Positions 42,791 through 54,311 of a stretch of DNA of 64,000 nucleotides are shown here, in pieces. The translations under genes and the position numbers were made by a program. Each line of letters opens with the position of its first letter. The stretch's first letter is position 1. This DNA is from Persicaria tinctoria (Eukaryota; Streptophyta; Magnoliopsida; Caryophyllales; Polygonaceae): NCBI GenBank assembly GCA_037127255.1, contig JBANSL010000004.1, forward strand, positions 6,386,001 through 6,450,000. The letters are read 5' to 3'. The notes under the pieces are model-generated. The model was given only the letters and a program-made list of their open reading frames with translations, was not told the DNA's origin and searched no databases.

Positions 42791-44107
42791 ACTGCTGTGT
42801 TTGGATGGGGGGATTGGAGGGGTTTTTAATGGAAGGGAAGACAAGGGAAAATAAAAGAGGTGTTTGGGAGAGGTGGTTATGGGAGAAGGGAAAGTAGTAG
42901 TGGGAATTGGAAGGGAAAATAAGATGGATTTTGGTGGGATTTCACACACCACCCTTTTGATGGAATTTGGTGGGAATTTGGTGCGATTTCTTTTATTTTC
43001 TTTTTTTTTAATTCATCAAATGCTCTTTTTTGATTGTTTTTCTCTCTCTGCAACGGTGTAACCTTTCCTCCTCCAACTAAAGTGAAATTGCTATACAGGT
43101 TAAAAATAAAATAAATAACAAATAAAAAAAACTCAGTCAGCTCAGTTTCGTGATTTTTGCCTAATTAAATTACAGAAATCAAGGAGTAGTTATGTACAAC
43201 ATAGTAATATATATACGGGTGTACCCATCTCTACCTTTCCATCCATCATAGCACTTGGAAAAGAAACTTTGCAGGTAGTGTTTTTGCTTCAATCTCATAA
43301 AGGCTATGGCCTATGCCTAGTTTAATTTGAAGGAGTACGGTATTCTTTTTTATGTTTCAAATGTAATTGACACCTAATTGAAAAAGTAAAGATATGTAAT
43401 CATGACTGTTTTGGGTATTTTTGCAGGTTGGCCACGTAGGCACTATACTGAGTATTGTTTTTTGCATCAACGCTATAATCATGTACGTTATTTTAATCTA
43501 ACTTGTAATACCAGTAGTTTATATTGATAATTAGTGATAGCATATTTATCATTACACTAGTCTTATGATCCACATTTTATGCGTTTTTTTATACAAATTT
43601 TTATATTAATGTGAAATCATATTTAATACGTATATAATTTTCAATCATATTATTTGCGTATATTTTCTATATTCATATTCTTCTTTTGTTTGATTGAATA
43701 CATGTTACATGTGTTTTTTATCCTTCCGTTATTTCACTTTGAATGAAATCATATATGCTTTAAGAAAATGAACATTATTTTGTAATTTGATTTATTTTAA
43801 AATACATTATTAGGGAATTAGTTTGAATGGGTATATATACAAATAAAATATTTACATTTAATTTAGTTATTATAACATTTGTAATATTCTTTTAATATTT
43901 ATAATAAGTTGACCTTTTTTTATTTTGGTTTTCTCATCTTTTCCCACCAAATACCCAAACAACATTTATAATATCCTTTCTTTTCTCTTCCCATCTACCC
44001 AAACATAAAATAGTTAAAATTCTTCCCCTTCCCTTCCCTTCCCTTCTCTTCCCTACTTCCCCTTCCCTTCTCTTCCCTAAAAAAACCCACATGCCAAACA
44101 GGGTGTT
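42791..44107. mobile_element. Insertion of about 1.3 kb at the start of copy B, imperfect TIRs
   Basis: The left end (tgtttggatgg, then gggtttttaatggaaggg) and right end (ccctaaaaaaaccc, then atgccaaaca) are inverted relatives. Both sides also carry ggaaggg-rich subrepeats and internal gtttggg/cccaaac copies. Copy A has only five bases between the matching flanks. No frame of note is present. Exact borders and TSD are not resolved (within about 10 bp). Confidence 0.7.
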
Positions 44108-44115
44108 ACTGTCAT
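44108..44115 (-). pseudogene. Stranded start codon of F-box/LRR copy B
   Basis: The ATG is at 44115-44113, followed by ACA GTA as in copy A (MTV). The insertion then separates it from the F-box. Upstream (gatcgatggagggtttagggtttcg) it matches the 5' region of copy A. Confidence 0.85.
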
Positions 44116-44277
44116 GGTGATCGATGGAGGGTTTAGGGTTTCGAATTGTGTTTAGTTTGGAATTGATCAGATTTGAAATTTTACCAAAATATATACTCCC
44201 TCCGTCCAAGAATACATGGTCTTTTAGACCTTAAAACTTTGTCAAAAATACATGGCATTTTAGATAGGCCGATTTGC

Positions 44278-45525
44278 AGAAATACACCAAATCGGTGTTC
44301 GGTTTGCAAAATTATATCCGTTTTCTGATAATAGCAAAAATAGAATAGGTGGGTCATATGTGCTAAAAAATAGACTATTTGTACTAAAAAATAATTATTG
44401 ATTTTACCTTTAAATTTAAATATAAAAATCATTAAAAAGGAGTATTATGAATTAAAAGAGGATTAAAAAATATAAATATATATATATTAAAATAATGTTT
44501 TTAATATATTTTTCTCGGAAATTTAAGAATAATAAAACTATTCGGTTGAAAATCATTGCCTTAGTAAGAGAATCAATTATTGACAAGGATATATTTGTTG
44601 TTGACAGGATATATGTTTTTGATGACAAACCAGATACCTAATAATGACAGGATGGGGTCTATAATAGGAAAGAGAATAAAGATACGATTTTATCCATACC
44701 ATAACTAGAAATTAAAGGTCTGCCCAAGATGACAAAGTTATTTGTTCCAAATGACAGGAAAAATGTTTATAGTGACAAGCTTCATGTTAATTCTGACATG
44801 ATTAAACCTATAATCGGGGAGAGAATCAATAAAGATACGGTCAATCATATCTTCAGGATTATTAACCATATAACGATTGTCAATATATATCTTCAGTATA
44901 ATTATCCATAGTGACAGGATAAATGGGGTTCTTGACAATCTTAAATATGAATAGTGACAGGATAGGATCAAAAATTGGCGAGAGATTGAGTAAAGATACG
45001 GTTTTGACCTAAATCATAACAACCAGATTTTTAACCCTATCCAGCCAAGTCACAGGGTGGCCTGATGGAGCCGGAGGGTTGGTCTGCTCTTAGGGTCGAG
45101 GCTGGAGCCGGAGACTGATTGCGCCAGATTGGTCCGAGCGCCGGATACCTGAGGTTGGGGCTGAGCGCTGAAGACCTGGGGTTGGGGCCGACGTAGACGA
45201 AGAGGGACGGGGTTGTGTGTTTTTGGTTAGGGTTTGGATTGGGATTTGGGGGTCGGGTCTATCAGTCCGAATTAAGGGGATTGAGATTTTAATTTATTTT
45301 TTTACTTCCAGATTTTTATTATTATTTGATTATTTAATATAATTTAAAAATATCAAAAAATTGAAAAATACTTAAAATACTTAACTTTTATTTTTCCTGA
45401 TTTTTTGGGGTGGTGGGTAGCTTTGATAATAAAATAAGCTATTTTTGCAAATGTCCATATATTGATGCAATTGTTTTCAAACCTAGGTATTTTTGCAAAC
45501 CAAATATCAAATTGGGGTATTTAGT
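44278..45525. mobile_element. Nested TIR element with repeats and a GC-rich patch
   Basis: The left end (aaatacaccaaatcggtgtt, then cggtttgcaaaa) is an inverted relative of the right end (ttttgcaaaccaaatatc, then aaattggggtattt). Inside are three decayed units of about 155 bp at about 44644-45010, marked by gacaggat and aaagatacg. A GC-rich patch at 45050-45240 could be captured gene sequence. Borders are approximate. Confidence 0.5.
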
Positions 45526-45577
45526 AGTAATTCCCCTTTTTTAGATATATAGGTAATTATTACCTCTAAAATTACTA

Positions 45578-45830
45578 CTCCCTCCGTTCGACAAAACTTG
45601 TCATTTTAACTCTCCACACAACTTTTAATAAAGCTAATAATTACACTACTTTTTTACTAATTTACCCTCATTTATTACTCTACTTTTTACTTTATCAAAA
45701 TCTACAACTCACAACACATCAATCAAATCAAGGGCATTTTAGTAAAGTAGAAGCAAAAATACCTAAAATGACAAGTTTTTCCGAACAAAAATAAAACTCT
45801 AAAACGACAAGTTTTGCCGAACGGAGGGAG
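45578..45830. mobile_element. Stowaway MITE, 253 bp (nested)
   Basis: Starts CTCCCTCCGTTCGACAAAAC and ends with inverted ...GAACGGAGGGAG, with TA on both sides. It shares its ends with the element at 7570-7805. Confidence 0.9.
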
Positions 45831-46288
45831 TACTTTTTTACTTGTTAAAATTAAATAAAACTTTTGGAAAAATTAAAGAAAACCCTTGAACTTCCAATTA
45901 CTATTTTAACATTTAATAATAATGATGAGATTTAAGATGTAAAATAGGTTCCTTAATTAGCGTGCATTAGCCTAAAAGGCCATGTATTGTTGGATGGAGG
46001 GAGTAATATACAATCGGTTTTATTTGACCCCGAGTTAATTTCGGTTTTACTTGAGCCCCAAGTTCTACTTTTTTCGCCTTTTACTAAGGGTCTGTTTGGA
46101 TTCCCATTAATTTATGTTTATAAACACTTTGTTTTCATTATAATTTAATTAATTTTTAAACACTGTTTGGATGCCAAGGCCCAAGGGTAGAAAAGCGTTT
46201 ATTTAGACAAGAGTTTATCTTTCCTTTCACACCTCTCCTGCACCTCAAATTCAGACTGCTTCCCCTTCCTTTCTCATCTTCTCCTTTC

Positions 46289-46735
46289 TGAAGAAATCTA
46301 AGAAATCAAAAGAGGGATCTAGAATCCTTTAGTAGAGAAAATGAAATTTCATTAAATTGAAGAGAAATGTTTGTTACATGGATTCTAAGAGGTAAGCCTA
46401 AGCTATATTTACACAATCAGTTGTAAAATGGGTGGTGCACAGGGCACCACGTGTACACGAATTCCCGCCAATCCTAACTGCCTTGAGCTGTATCCTTGAT
46501 CTCGGAAGTAAGTCTTCAATGGCCTTCCAAGCTCTATAATAGTCTAAGTCCAATTTGAACAAGAGGAGGAAGAGTGTGTGGAACGACGTCGTTGCTACTT
46601 GATGCGGCACCGTTTTGTTTAAATGAAAACAAAACAATCTATTTTAAACCAAACGACGTCGTCTTGGGTGTTTGCCAAATATCCTTCGTTGCCACTTGAT
46701 CTTCAACCTCCGAACACACACACTATTCCTCAACA
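46289..46735 (-). repeat. Probable 3' LTR of copia element X
   Basis: Plus-strand reading starts TGAAGAAATC and ends TCCTCAACA, directly next to the element's purine tract and RNase H remnant. The left border is chosen from the TG...CA rule only, because no second LTR remains to compare. Confidence 0.5.
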
Positions 46736-47097
46736 CTCCTTCCCCCCCCCCCCCCCCCCAAAGTTGGAGGGGATTTAAGTCCCAATTTGGAACATAAAAA
46801 GTCATGTTGAACCTGAGAAAGTCCCTTGGTAAAGACGTCTGCCAATTGAAGTTTCGAAGGCACAAACGAGGTTGATAGAAACCCAGATTGGATACGTTCA
46901 CGGGTGAAGTGGCAGTCAATATCCAGGTGTTTAGTACGCTCATGGAAGCAAGGATTCGCAGCTATCTGCTGGGCAACCTTATTATCACAAAAAAGGGTGA
47001 CGTACAGGTAGAGGAACTGGTAAATTGAGATCTCGAAGAATATAAGAAACCCAAATCCTTTGGATAGCCGAATACATAGCAGTTGGAGCATGTTGCT
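46736..47097 (-). pseudogene. Copia element X: RNase H C-terminal fragment
   Basis: The minus strand encodes LCDNKVAQQIAANPCFHERT, KHLDIDCHFTRERI and LQLADVFTKGL, the classic copia RNase H end. A run of 18 C (46742-46759) sits at the purine tract. Reverse transcriptase, expected upstream, is missing. The boundary at 47098 carries a short duplication (cccaaatcctttggatag at 47050 and 47098). Confidence 0.75.
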
Positions 47098-47115
47098 CCC
47101 AAATCCTTTGGATAG

Positions 47116-47370
47116 CTCAACAAATGAGAGATCTTGGCATCAACCTCAAAGGCATTCTCATTAAGTGTGCCAATACAAGTGCCATCTCCATTACAAAGAA
47201 TCTTGTACGCGTTCAGCATTCAAGGACCAAACATATTGATGTAAGACATCATTTCATTAGAGACCACGTCGAAAAAGGTGATGTGTCCATATCCTTTATT
47301 TCAACTGATTATCAATGGGCTGACATTTTTACTAAGCCTTTGGCAGAGGACAGGTTCACCTTCACTTGAG
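47116..47370 (+). pseudogene. SIRE/Maximus-like copia: RNase H C-terminal fragment
   Basis: The plus strand encodes NTSAISITKN, QHSRTKHIDVRHHFIRDHV and YQWADIFTKPLAEDRF. This is the RNase H end of another copia lineage, facing opposite to element X. It is truncated at its left border. KCDN has become KCAN, removing a catalytic Asp. Confidence 0.8.
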
Positions 47371-47964
47371 ATCGGAATGCTTAACAAGGATGCACTTTCG
47401 TAGGGGGAGCTTTCCCTTTACGAAAGAAAACTTCTACTCAATGTCAAGATCCTTGAACCTCATTTCAAAGGATGTGAACTGAATGGTAGAGCACATATAA
47501 CGAATCATATGTTTGGTTGATATCTTATTAGCTAGATATTTGATCAAATATATTTTTAATGGATTTTTAACCTTCTTTATTCGTTACCGATTTTATTTTA
47601 TCCGAGTATAGTTTATTTGTGGAAATTATTTTAAAATCGGATAAATCTTTTCTTGCCTTTAAGAATGGAAAGGATCTTTTTAAAAATTTGAATTTTTGGT
47701 GACTGTTTTTATCCTCCTCCCTTTGTTGAAAGACAAAAAGGGGGAGATGGTTTGATGGTTTAGTCTTTGAACCGTTGTGATTCAAAGGTCTTGGAAAGAC
47801 CTTGTTTTGTTTTACTTTGTTGGATGTTTCTCCTTGGCTTTGAAAACTTATTATCCAACATTCGTCTAACCCATGCAGGTACTTAGTCCGACTTTCCCTT
47901 ATGATCTATCTGCTTGACTAAGTTACAGGGATGCAAAGGTTTTGTCTTTCATCAAGGGGGAGAT
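47371..47964 (+). other. 3' untranslated part of the SIRE-like fragment
   Basis: Holds two aaagggggaga-type purine tracts (near 47738 and 47954). The second lies directly before the LTR start, as expected of a polypurine tract. No frame. Confidence 0.65.
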
Positions 47965-49020
47965 TGATAACTCAACTCCCTTGATGAAAATCGGAAATGG
48001 TTTCAAAGGCTTTGACACATAGCTTGTGTCAAAGGTCTTGAAGCTGCAGCTATGTTGATGAAACACAAAACCTGTATTATGTGCATATTATTTCCGGTTG
48101 TTATTATATGTTATTATTATTAAATATATTTCCAGGTATTATTATATATTATGCACTAACAAATGCGGCAAGATTTTCGAATGAAATCTCCTTCCTTAAG
48201 CTTGAAGTCAAGAAGATCGAATCTAGTGGATCATGGCTTCAGAGTTTCCCAGTTTAAAAGATCTCAAAGATCCACCCGCAAGCCATAATCCAAGTTAGCC
48301 GTTGGAGAAGATTCCTTCCTCAAGTGGCGTTGATGATCTTCACTATATAAAGAAGATGAAGAAGAGAAGGAAGACTGATGAACTCTTACAACATCAACGC
48401 TCTACATCGCACTCAGTCTTCAAGCATACTTCTCTCTTCAGCGTGTTCTCTCTGCTTGTTCTTAAGAGTCTTATATTTTGTTTCAAAGCATTTGAGAGAT
48501 ACATAGTGAGCTTATAGGATATATTTCGATAGAGTGTTATACTCGAGAGTTTGTAACTCAGGAAGTGGACACTAGGCGATTGATTCACTAAGTGTAAGAG
48601 GATTGTACTAGATAGCTGAGAGAGGTGGGGCTCTTCTAGATTGGTCTAGGACTCCAAGGGAACGTGAGTTGTCTAGATTGCAATTGTATAGGAGAGAGGC
48701 TTCTCGGTGAGCTATTAGGATCCTAAGTCTTGTGAATCAATAAAGCCGGTTGAATCCTAAGGTTGTGGAAGAACCTTAAGCGGGGACGTAGGCCAAGTTC
48801 GTGCCGAACCTCGTTAACAATTCGTTGCGTCCTTTACTTATTGCTTTACCATATTTCCGCACTTATTTCAAATTGTATAACTTGTTTTTGATTCAGGTTT
48901 CCAGAGAAAAGATTAAGTCTAATCTCAAAGGGTTTTGCGAGCGTTTCAAAAGTCTTGAGATTATCTGCGAAAAACCGGCATACTCTATTCAACCCCCCTT
49001 CTAGAGTATCTTTATATTAA
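47965..49020 (+). repeat. SIRE/Maximus-like LTR, about 1.05 kb
   Basis: Starts TGATAACTCAACTCCC right after AAGGGGGAGAT. It includes the phrases gcggggacgtaggcc and gccgaacctcgttaac, and ends near attcaaccccccttctag, all typical of this lineage. The 3' border is uncertain by about 30 bp. Confidence 0.65.
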
Positions 49021-49040
49021 TTTGTTATACATTATCGAAC

Positions 49041-51328
49041 CTTCAAGGAGGATAGCCCACAAATACACAACACCTTCCCTTAGACTCAAACTTATCCGTA
49101 CGAGGACCATTTCTCAAAGCATAGCAAAGGCAGCCCAATACCCGCAAATGATCATAAGAAGGGGGTCGGCAAAACAACTTTTCAAATGGAGTACACCAGT
49201 TGAGAGATTGCATAGGCATACGATTGATAAGGTATGTGGCTGCTAATATGCACTCACCCCATAAAAACCCAGGCAACTTAGCATAAAGAGACAAAGCCCG
49301 AGCAGTGTCAAGCAGATGCCGATGCTTCCTCTCAATATTTCCATTTTGTTGAGGGGTATAGACCATATATTTCTGATTTGTAATACCCAGAGATCTAAAA
49401 AGCAAATGACAATCCGTATTAACAAATTCGGAACCATTATCAGTTCTGAAAAACTTTGGAGTAATAGAAAAATGATTCTTGATATAGAGCAAGAAATCTT
49501 TCAAAATGCCAGGCACTTGAGCCTTAGATTGAAGCAAGTAAGTCCAGGTTGCTTTGGATCCATCATCAACCAAAGTTAAGAAAACCCGATCACCATTCAA
49601 AGTGGGAATCCTATAGGGACCCCAAACATCAGCATGTAACAAATCCAGTACAACAGAAATAAAAGAACTAACTGGGAAAGGTAGACGATGGAGTTTGGAC
49701 ATATCACAAGTGTCACACACAAACTTTGGATCCACACGATCCTTATACACAGGCATATGCCTTATTTTCTCAACAGAGGGATGTCCTAACCTACTATGAA
49801 GCAAAGACATTGAAGCAGCAGCAGAAGAAAACCCAGCAAATTTTGGAAAGCAACATTTCCTTTGAGCACCAGCAGGAGTACCTAACTTGTAGATGCCATC
49901 AATGATAGTCCCTTCAGCCACAACCTGATCATTCAAAGGGTCCTGTATGCAACAATAATCCTCAGTGAAATATGCCCCAAGTTTATGAGTTCTGAGCAAC
50001 TTGTTCACAGATATCAAATGATGATGAAATTCAGGAACAAACAACACCCCAGATAATAACAAATTGATGTTCACACGAATAGTACCAATAAGAGTAACTT
50101 CTCGACGAGTGTGATCAGGCAATATGACATAGACTGGATACAAAACTTTCTCAGTGGATATAAAATGATGCAAGGAACAAGAAACATGATCAGAGGCTCC
50201 AATGTCCGGAATCCAAGAAACACCATTATCATCAAGCAATTTCGTGCTCAAGACACTAGACTCAGTGAGGATAATACCTGCAAAGCTACCTGAACTGTTG
50301 GAAGGTCCTGCAGTTGGATAGCCAGAGTGATCCACTCCTTTTCCCTTGATGGCTCGAAGCACCTCTTGACAGATAGCCTGAACAAAATCAGGATTCATAT
50401 GCACTGTGGAAGAGGAGGGAACCTCACCAGACATTGGAGTGTCCACCATTTCTTGGCCATCAGAGCTGACTTGAGCAATCATCTTTCCTTTCTTCCCACG
50501 CTTGCCTTTGTACCAATCCGGATAACCTATAATCTCAAAGCATTGTTCAATTGAATGACCTTCCTCCTTGCAATGATCACAGTACCTCTTTCCAGTTTTG
50601 GCTTTCTTCGAGTCCTTTTTCGAAGATCCACCAGAAGAGCTTCCTTGCTGGACTGTAAATGCAGTCGGATCGGAGGTGATATGAACAACTTATTTTTGTC
50701 GTTCAACTTGCTGGAGAAGATGATAGGTTTTGTTGACATTGGGGAGAGGATCCATAGCCAAGATCTGGCTACGAACCTGATCACAGTCAGCATTCAGATT
50801 CATCAAGAATTGCATCATGCGATTATGATTTTCCATCTCCATAACTCTGGATAAAATTGCGCATGAGCAACGATCCAAATTTCCACAGGTGCAGGTTGGA
50901 ATTCCGCATAGATTATCCAATTCATCCCAGCACCTCTTTAATTTCGAGAAATAAGCAACAATAGAGACATTCACTTGCCTGATTTGGCCAATTTCTTGGC
51001 GCAATTGGAAGATCATTGGAGCGTTTGACTGGCCGTACCTTTCAGCTATCTCCAGCCAAAGTTCCTTGGCCGAATTCGCGTACATGAAAGCACTTGACAG
51101 ATCTGGCACCATTGAATGGAGGATCCAACATGCGACCATATAGTCGCACCGGATCCACCTTTCGTAGTCGGCGCTTCCTCCATCAGGCTTCAAGCAGGTT
51201 CCATCAATGAAACCTAGCTTCAGCTTGGCTCCCAGTGCCATGCGGATCTGCCTTCTCCATCCGAGGTAGTTACCTCCAGTGAATGGAACACTCGTCAAAC
51301 CTAGCTTCAGATGGAGATCTGTTTGCAT
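49041..51328 (-). pseudogene. Copia element X: gag, protease, integrase; truncated
   Basis: This is one minus-strand frame broken by a single TAA at 50690-50692. It encodes a copia gag (SVPFTGGNYLGWRRQIRMAL), a CCHC knuckle (CDHCKEEGHSIEQC), a protease-like DIGASDH, an integrase zinc finger (HSRLGHPSVEK...CDTCDMSK) and a D-D-E core (RTDNGSEF, PQQNGNIERK). It ends at VFVGYPP, where a SIRE-like fragment abuts. The normal DSGA is DIGA and the 5' LTR is absent. The gag start joins LINE sequence at about 51325, so this element is chimeric or truncated at both ends. Confidence 0.85.
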
Positions 51329-52118
51329 TCATATGTTGGAAATATTTTCCTGTTTGTAGCTCAAATTGAGCAATTATTTTTCTAGTGAAGGAACAATTTC
51401 TCATTAAGTGTTTTGTATCCTCGTCTGCTTGACTGCAAAGACTGCACTGGCTGGGAACTCTATTTACACATTTGTTAAGTCGTTTGGTAGTAGGAAGACC
51501 ATCAATCATTATTTTCCAAATTAAGCTTTTTAATCTAAGAGGGAGTTTTAGTTTCCAAACCTAATTAAGATCTTTTGAAGCTTGAGTAGTATTATTTGTC
51601 ATTCGTTTTACTGATTTCGTAGTGAAGCTCCCGCTTGGATCTAGCTTTCAGATAAGTCTATCTGGTGTGTTCCAGTCTGGTATTTGTATAGCTAGAATTT
51701 TATTAGATATTTCAGAGGGGAAGATACTATTTACTAGCGGCGTGTTCCATTGTTTTTGTGCGTTAAAGAGGTGGTTTACCTTCATATCTGGGTCACAGTT
51801 CCCTCTGAATTGTTCAAGATTATGATTTGGGACCCATGGCTGTGACCAAACATTTATGTTGTCCCCATTCCCCATTACCCAGAGAAGACCTTGCTCAAAT
51901 TTGTTTCTTAAGGAGAGAAGACGACCAAATTGCCAAGACGTAAGATGATTAGAACGATTTCTAAAATTTCCGTTTCGAAGATACTTTTCTTTTATGACAT
52001 GTACCCATATGTTGTTTTCATTTGTATAAAGTTTCCAAATGAGTTTCATTTGTAAGCTTATGTTGAGATCTTCAGCTTTTCTTATACCCATGCCTCCTTG
52101 GCATTTACTTTTGCAGAT
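51325..52118 (-). pseudogene. L1-type LINE ORF2 fragment (left part)
   Basis: The minus strand encodes KCQGGMGIRKAEDLNISLQM and WVMGNGDNINVW, then after frame breaks NRVPSQCSLCSQADEDTKHL. This is the region between reverse transcriptase and RNase H in plant LINEs. It relates to the LINE at 28020-29072. The LINE stops abruptly at the copia gag junction near 51325. On the right a solo LTR interrupts it; reading resumes at 54072. Confidence 0.85.
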
Positions 52119-54071
52119 TGTTGTGAGCCTAATTTTCCATGTTTTACACTTACTTTAATATCGATTTCTGCATACATTGCATGCATTTGGGTTAGAATAA
52201 TACAGAATCTGTGTAGTTTACACTTATTTGCAATATATGGAGGTCTACACAAGTTTTGGTTATATTTGACAGAAATCGGACGCACTTTGGAGCTTAAAGG
52301 AAACTCATGGAGAAGCTAAGAATGGTGCAGCTGTAGAAAAGGCCATTTTCACCATTCATCATTCTGAATCAAGCTTAGATGTCTTCATGAAAGTTGTAGC
52401 CCTCGGAAAGAGCTTTCCAACGCATGGTCATATGCGTCAATCCGACGAACGAGGACTCGGGAAAGTGTGTTTTAAAAACGGAGCAGAATGCTGAAAGCAA
52501 CAGCGTTACTCGAGATCGACCACATTGGTCGACATCGACAAGAGTTTACTCGACATTTGCTCCAGAGGACGAGATCGAGCATGAGATGAAGACAAATGTT
52601 ACTCTATGTCGAGGAGATTTACTCTACGTCGAGGAGATTTACTCTATGTCGAGGAGATTTACTCTATGTCGAGGAGGTTGGTCTACATCGAGAAAGTGCT
52701 ACTCGATATCGAGGAGTCCTAGTCGATATCGAGTAAACCCCAAGTGACCGATGTCGAGTAATCCGGATCTTGTTAAGGTTTTATCCCGAATCCGATGGTG
52801 ATATTTTCGAGATCAAATTCCATCCGGATCTATCAAGAGCTATCAAGATCCATCATGAAGAGAGAGATCTATCCACTTGAAGACTTTAGATATATTTCTC
52901 TTATTTAGATTTAATTCCCTTGTTGCTTTTATTTATCATTAAAGCTTTTAGATATAAAAGTAGATATAGATAGAAGATTATATCATTGATTAGCAAGGAA
53001 TAGAAGACTATAAATAAATCCCTAGGGGCTGAGCATTAGGCATCTTATTCCAATTCAATTCAGAAGCTAGAGAAGTAGTTCCACAGAGAAGTTTTAGGAG
53101 TTCAGAGGTTTTAAGGTTTTGGCTTTCAGCGAAAGTTGATTCCCGGGATTGTAAAGGCTTTGAATTTAGTTTAATGCAAGTTTCTTTTTATACATCAATG
53201 TCTGCAATTGCGATGAGGCGTGAGTAGTCCACCTACTTCTGGGGCTGGGGTGAGCCCCGACGGTGGCCATGTGAGGAGATGCGGTAAAGGTCAGATCTTT
53301 TTATGCAATTCGTCTTCTATCCCTATGAGCATGATTCTTTTGCGAGAGTTGAAGGTGATCCTTGTTTGTGTTATTGAAGCGAAAGTGATCTTAATGCAAC
53401 TTGGATTAATTATGTGAAAAGGGTTAGTAACAATTAGGGTTTATGCGAAAGCCTCTATATGCCTATTTGTTAGTAACGAAAGTTATTTTGATGGAAAGCA
53501 TGATCTTTTATGCCTTTATATGTCACTTTGCATGGTTATCGTTGTGGTATTGATACCCTAGCCTTGGAAGTCTTTTATTATATTGATTTATTTAGTCGGA
53601 AATCTGAGTTTTGGGTTCGAAATTTGCAATTTACGTTTTCTGTGTTCTAGTCGAGATAGAGGAGAAGCTTGTCGATCTCGAGTAGGATCCTTGTCGAGAT
53701 CGAGTACGGTCTTGTCTAGGTCGAGTGGAGTTTCTGCTTTTGTTGTCGATTTTTCAGTTTCTGACGACTTGCTGTCGTCGATCTCGAGTAGGCTTTAGTC
53801 GAGATCGAGTACGCCTGGTGCTTTGTTTTATTTTCTGCTTTGCTTTGTCTTTTCTGCTTTTATTTCTGTCTTTCTGTTCCTGTCTTTTCTGCTGCTTGTC
53901 TGTGAGATCTGTTGCTACCTAAGAACTGCTGACGTGCTTCCTCGTGGATTCGATCCTGACAACCTTCTCCTACAACGGGAGGAAGTCTTGTATTTATTTG
54001 CTGAGACAGGGAAGTCAGTTTGATCTATATTTTATATTTATTTCATACTTGACCATCCTCCTGCAACAACA
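52119..54071 (+). mobile_element. Solo LTR, 1953 bp, related to the 31.7-kb element, inside the LINE
   Basis: Starts TGTTGTGAGCC and ends CCTGCAACAACA, the reverse complement of the ends of the 2266-bp LTRs. It shares with them the core around 53210-53290 and two TCGA-dyad clusters (about 52505-52760 and 53650-53815). Flanks are CAGAT (52114-52118) and CAAAT (54072-54076), a TSD with one substitution. Removing the LTR restores the LINE reading frame (SWDNICKSKCQGG). It is an older relative in opposite orientation. Confidence 0.88.
52601..52680 (+). repeat. 20-bp unit repeated four times in the solo LTR
   Basis: actctatgtcgaggagattt and close variants start at 52601, 52621, 52641 and 52661 with an exact 20-bp period. 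Each unit contains one TCGA. Confidence 0.95.
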
Positions 54072-54190
54072 CAAATGTTATCCCAACTTACAAGCGGTGT
54101 GTACCTCTCTGATTGTAGCTTATTCCAGAAGAAGTTTTTGTTGATCTGATCAATTTGTTCTAGAACTTCGTTTGATTTTATTTAATTCTC
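54072..54190 (-). pseudogene. L1-type LINE ORF2 fragment (right part)
   Basis: The minus strand encodes EVLEQIDQINKNFFWNKL and the start of SWDN. It is continuous with the left part once the solo LTR is removed. INKNFFWN is the typical motif preceding the GGLGIR segment in plant LINE ORF2. The 5' end fades near 54190. Confidence 0.8.
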
Positions 54191-54311
54191 CTATTTTCTT
54201 CTTATTCCTTTTATTCTCTTTTTTCTTTAATTTTACTAACTATTGGACTTAATTCAAAACATTGAATTCAATCTAATATAACTATTGGGCTTATATATAT
54301 ACATACATACA

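Larger units (their letters stand above)
44196..46003. mobile_element. Stowaway element, 1808 bp with nested insertions, upstream of copy B
   Basis: It starts CTCCCTCCGTCCAAGAATAC and ends with the inverted ...GGATGGAGGGAG, with TA on both sides. Copy A has the uninterrupted flanks here (ccaaaatatataatcgg). The inverted ends match over about 35 bp (ATACATGG, then CTTTTAG). Its length is due to insertions at about 44278-45525 and 45578-45830. Confidence 0.8.
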
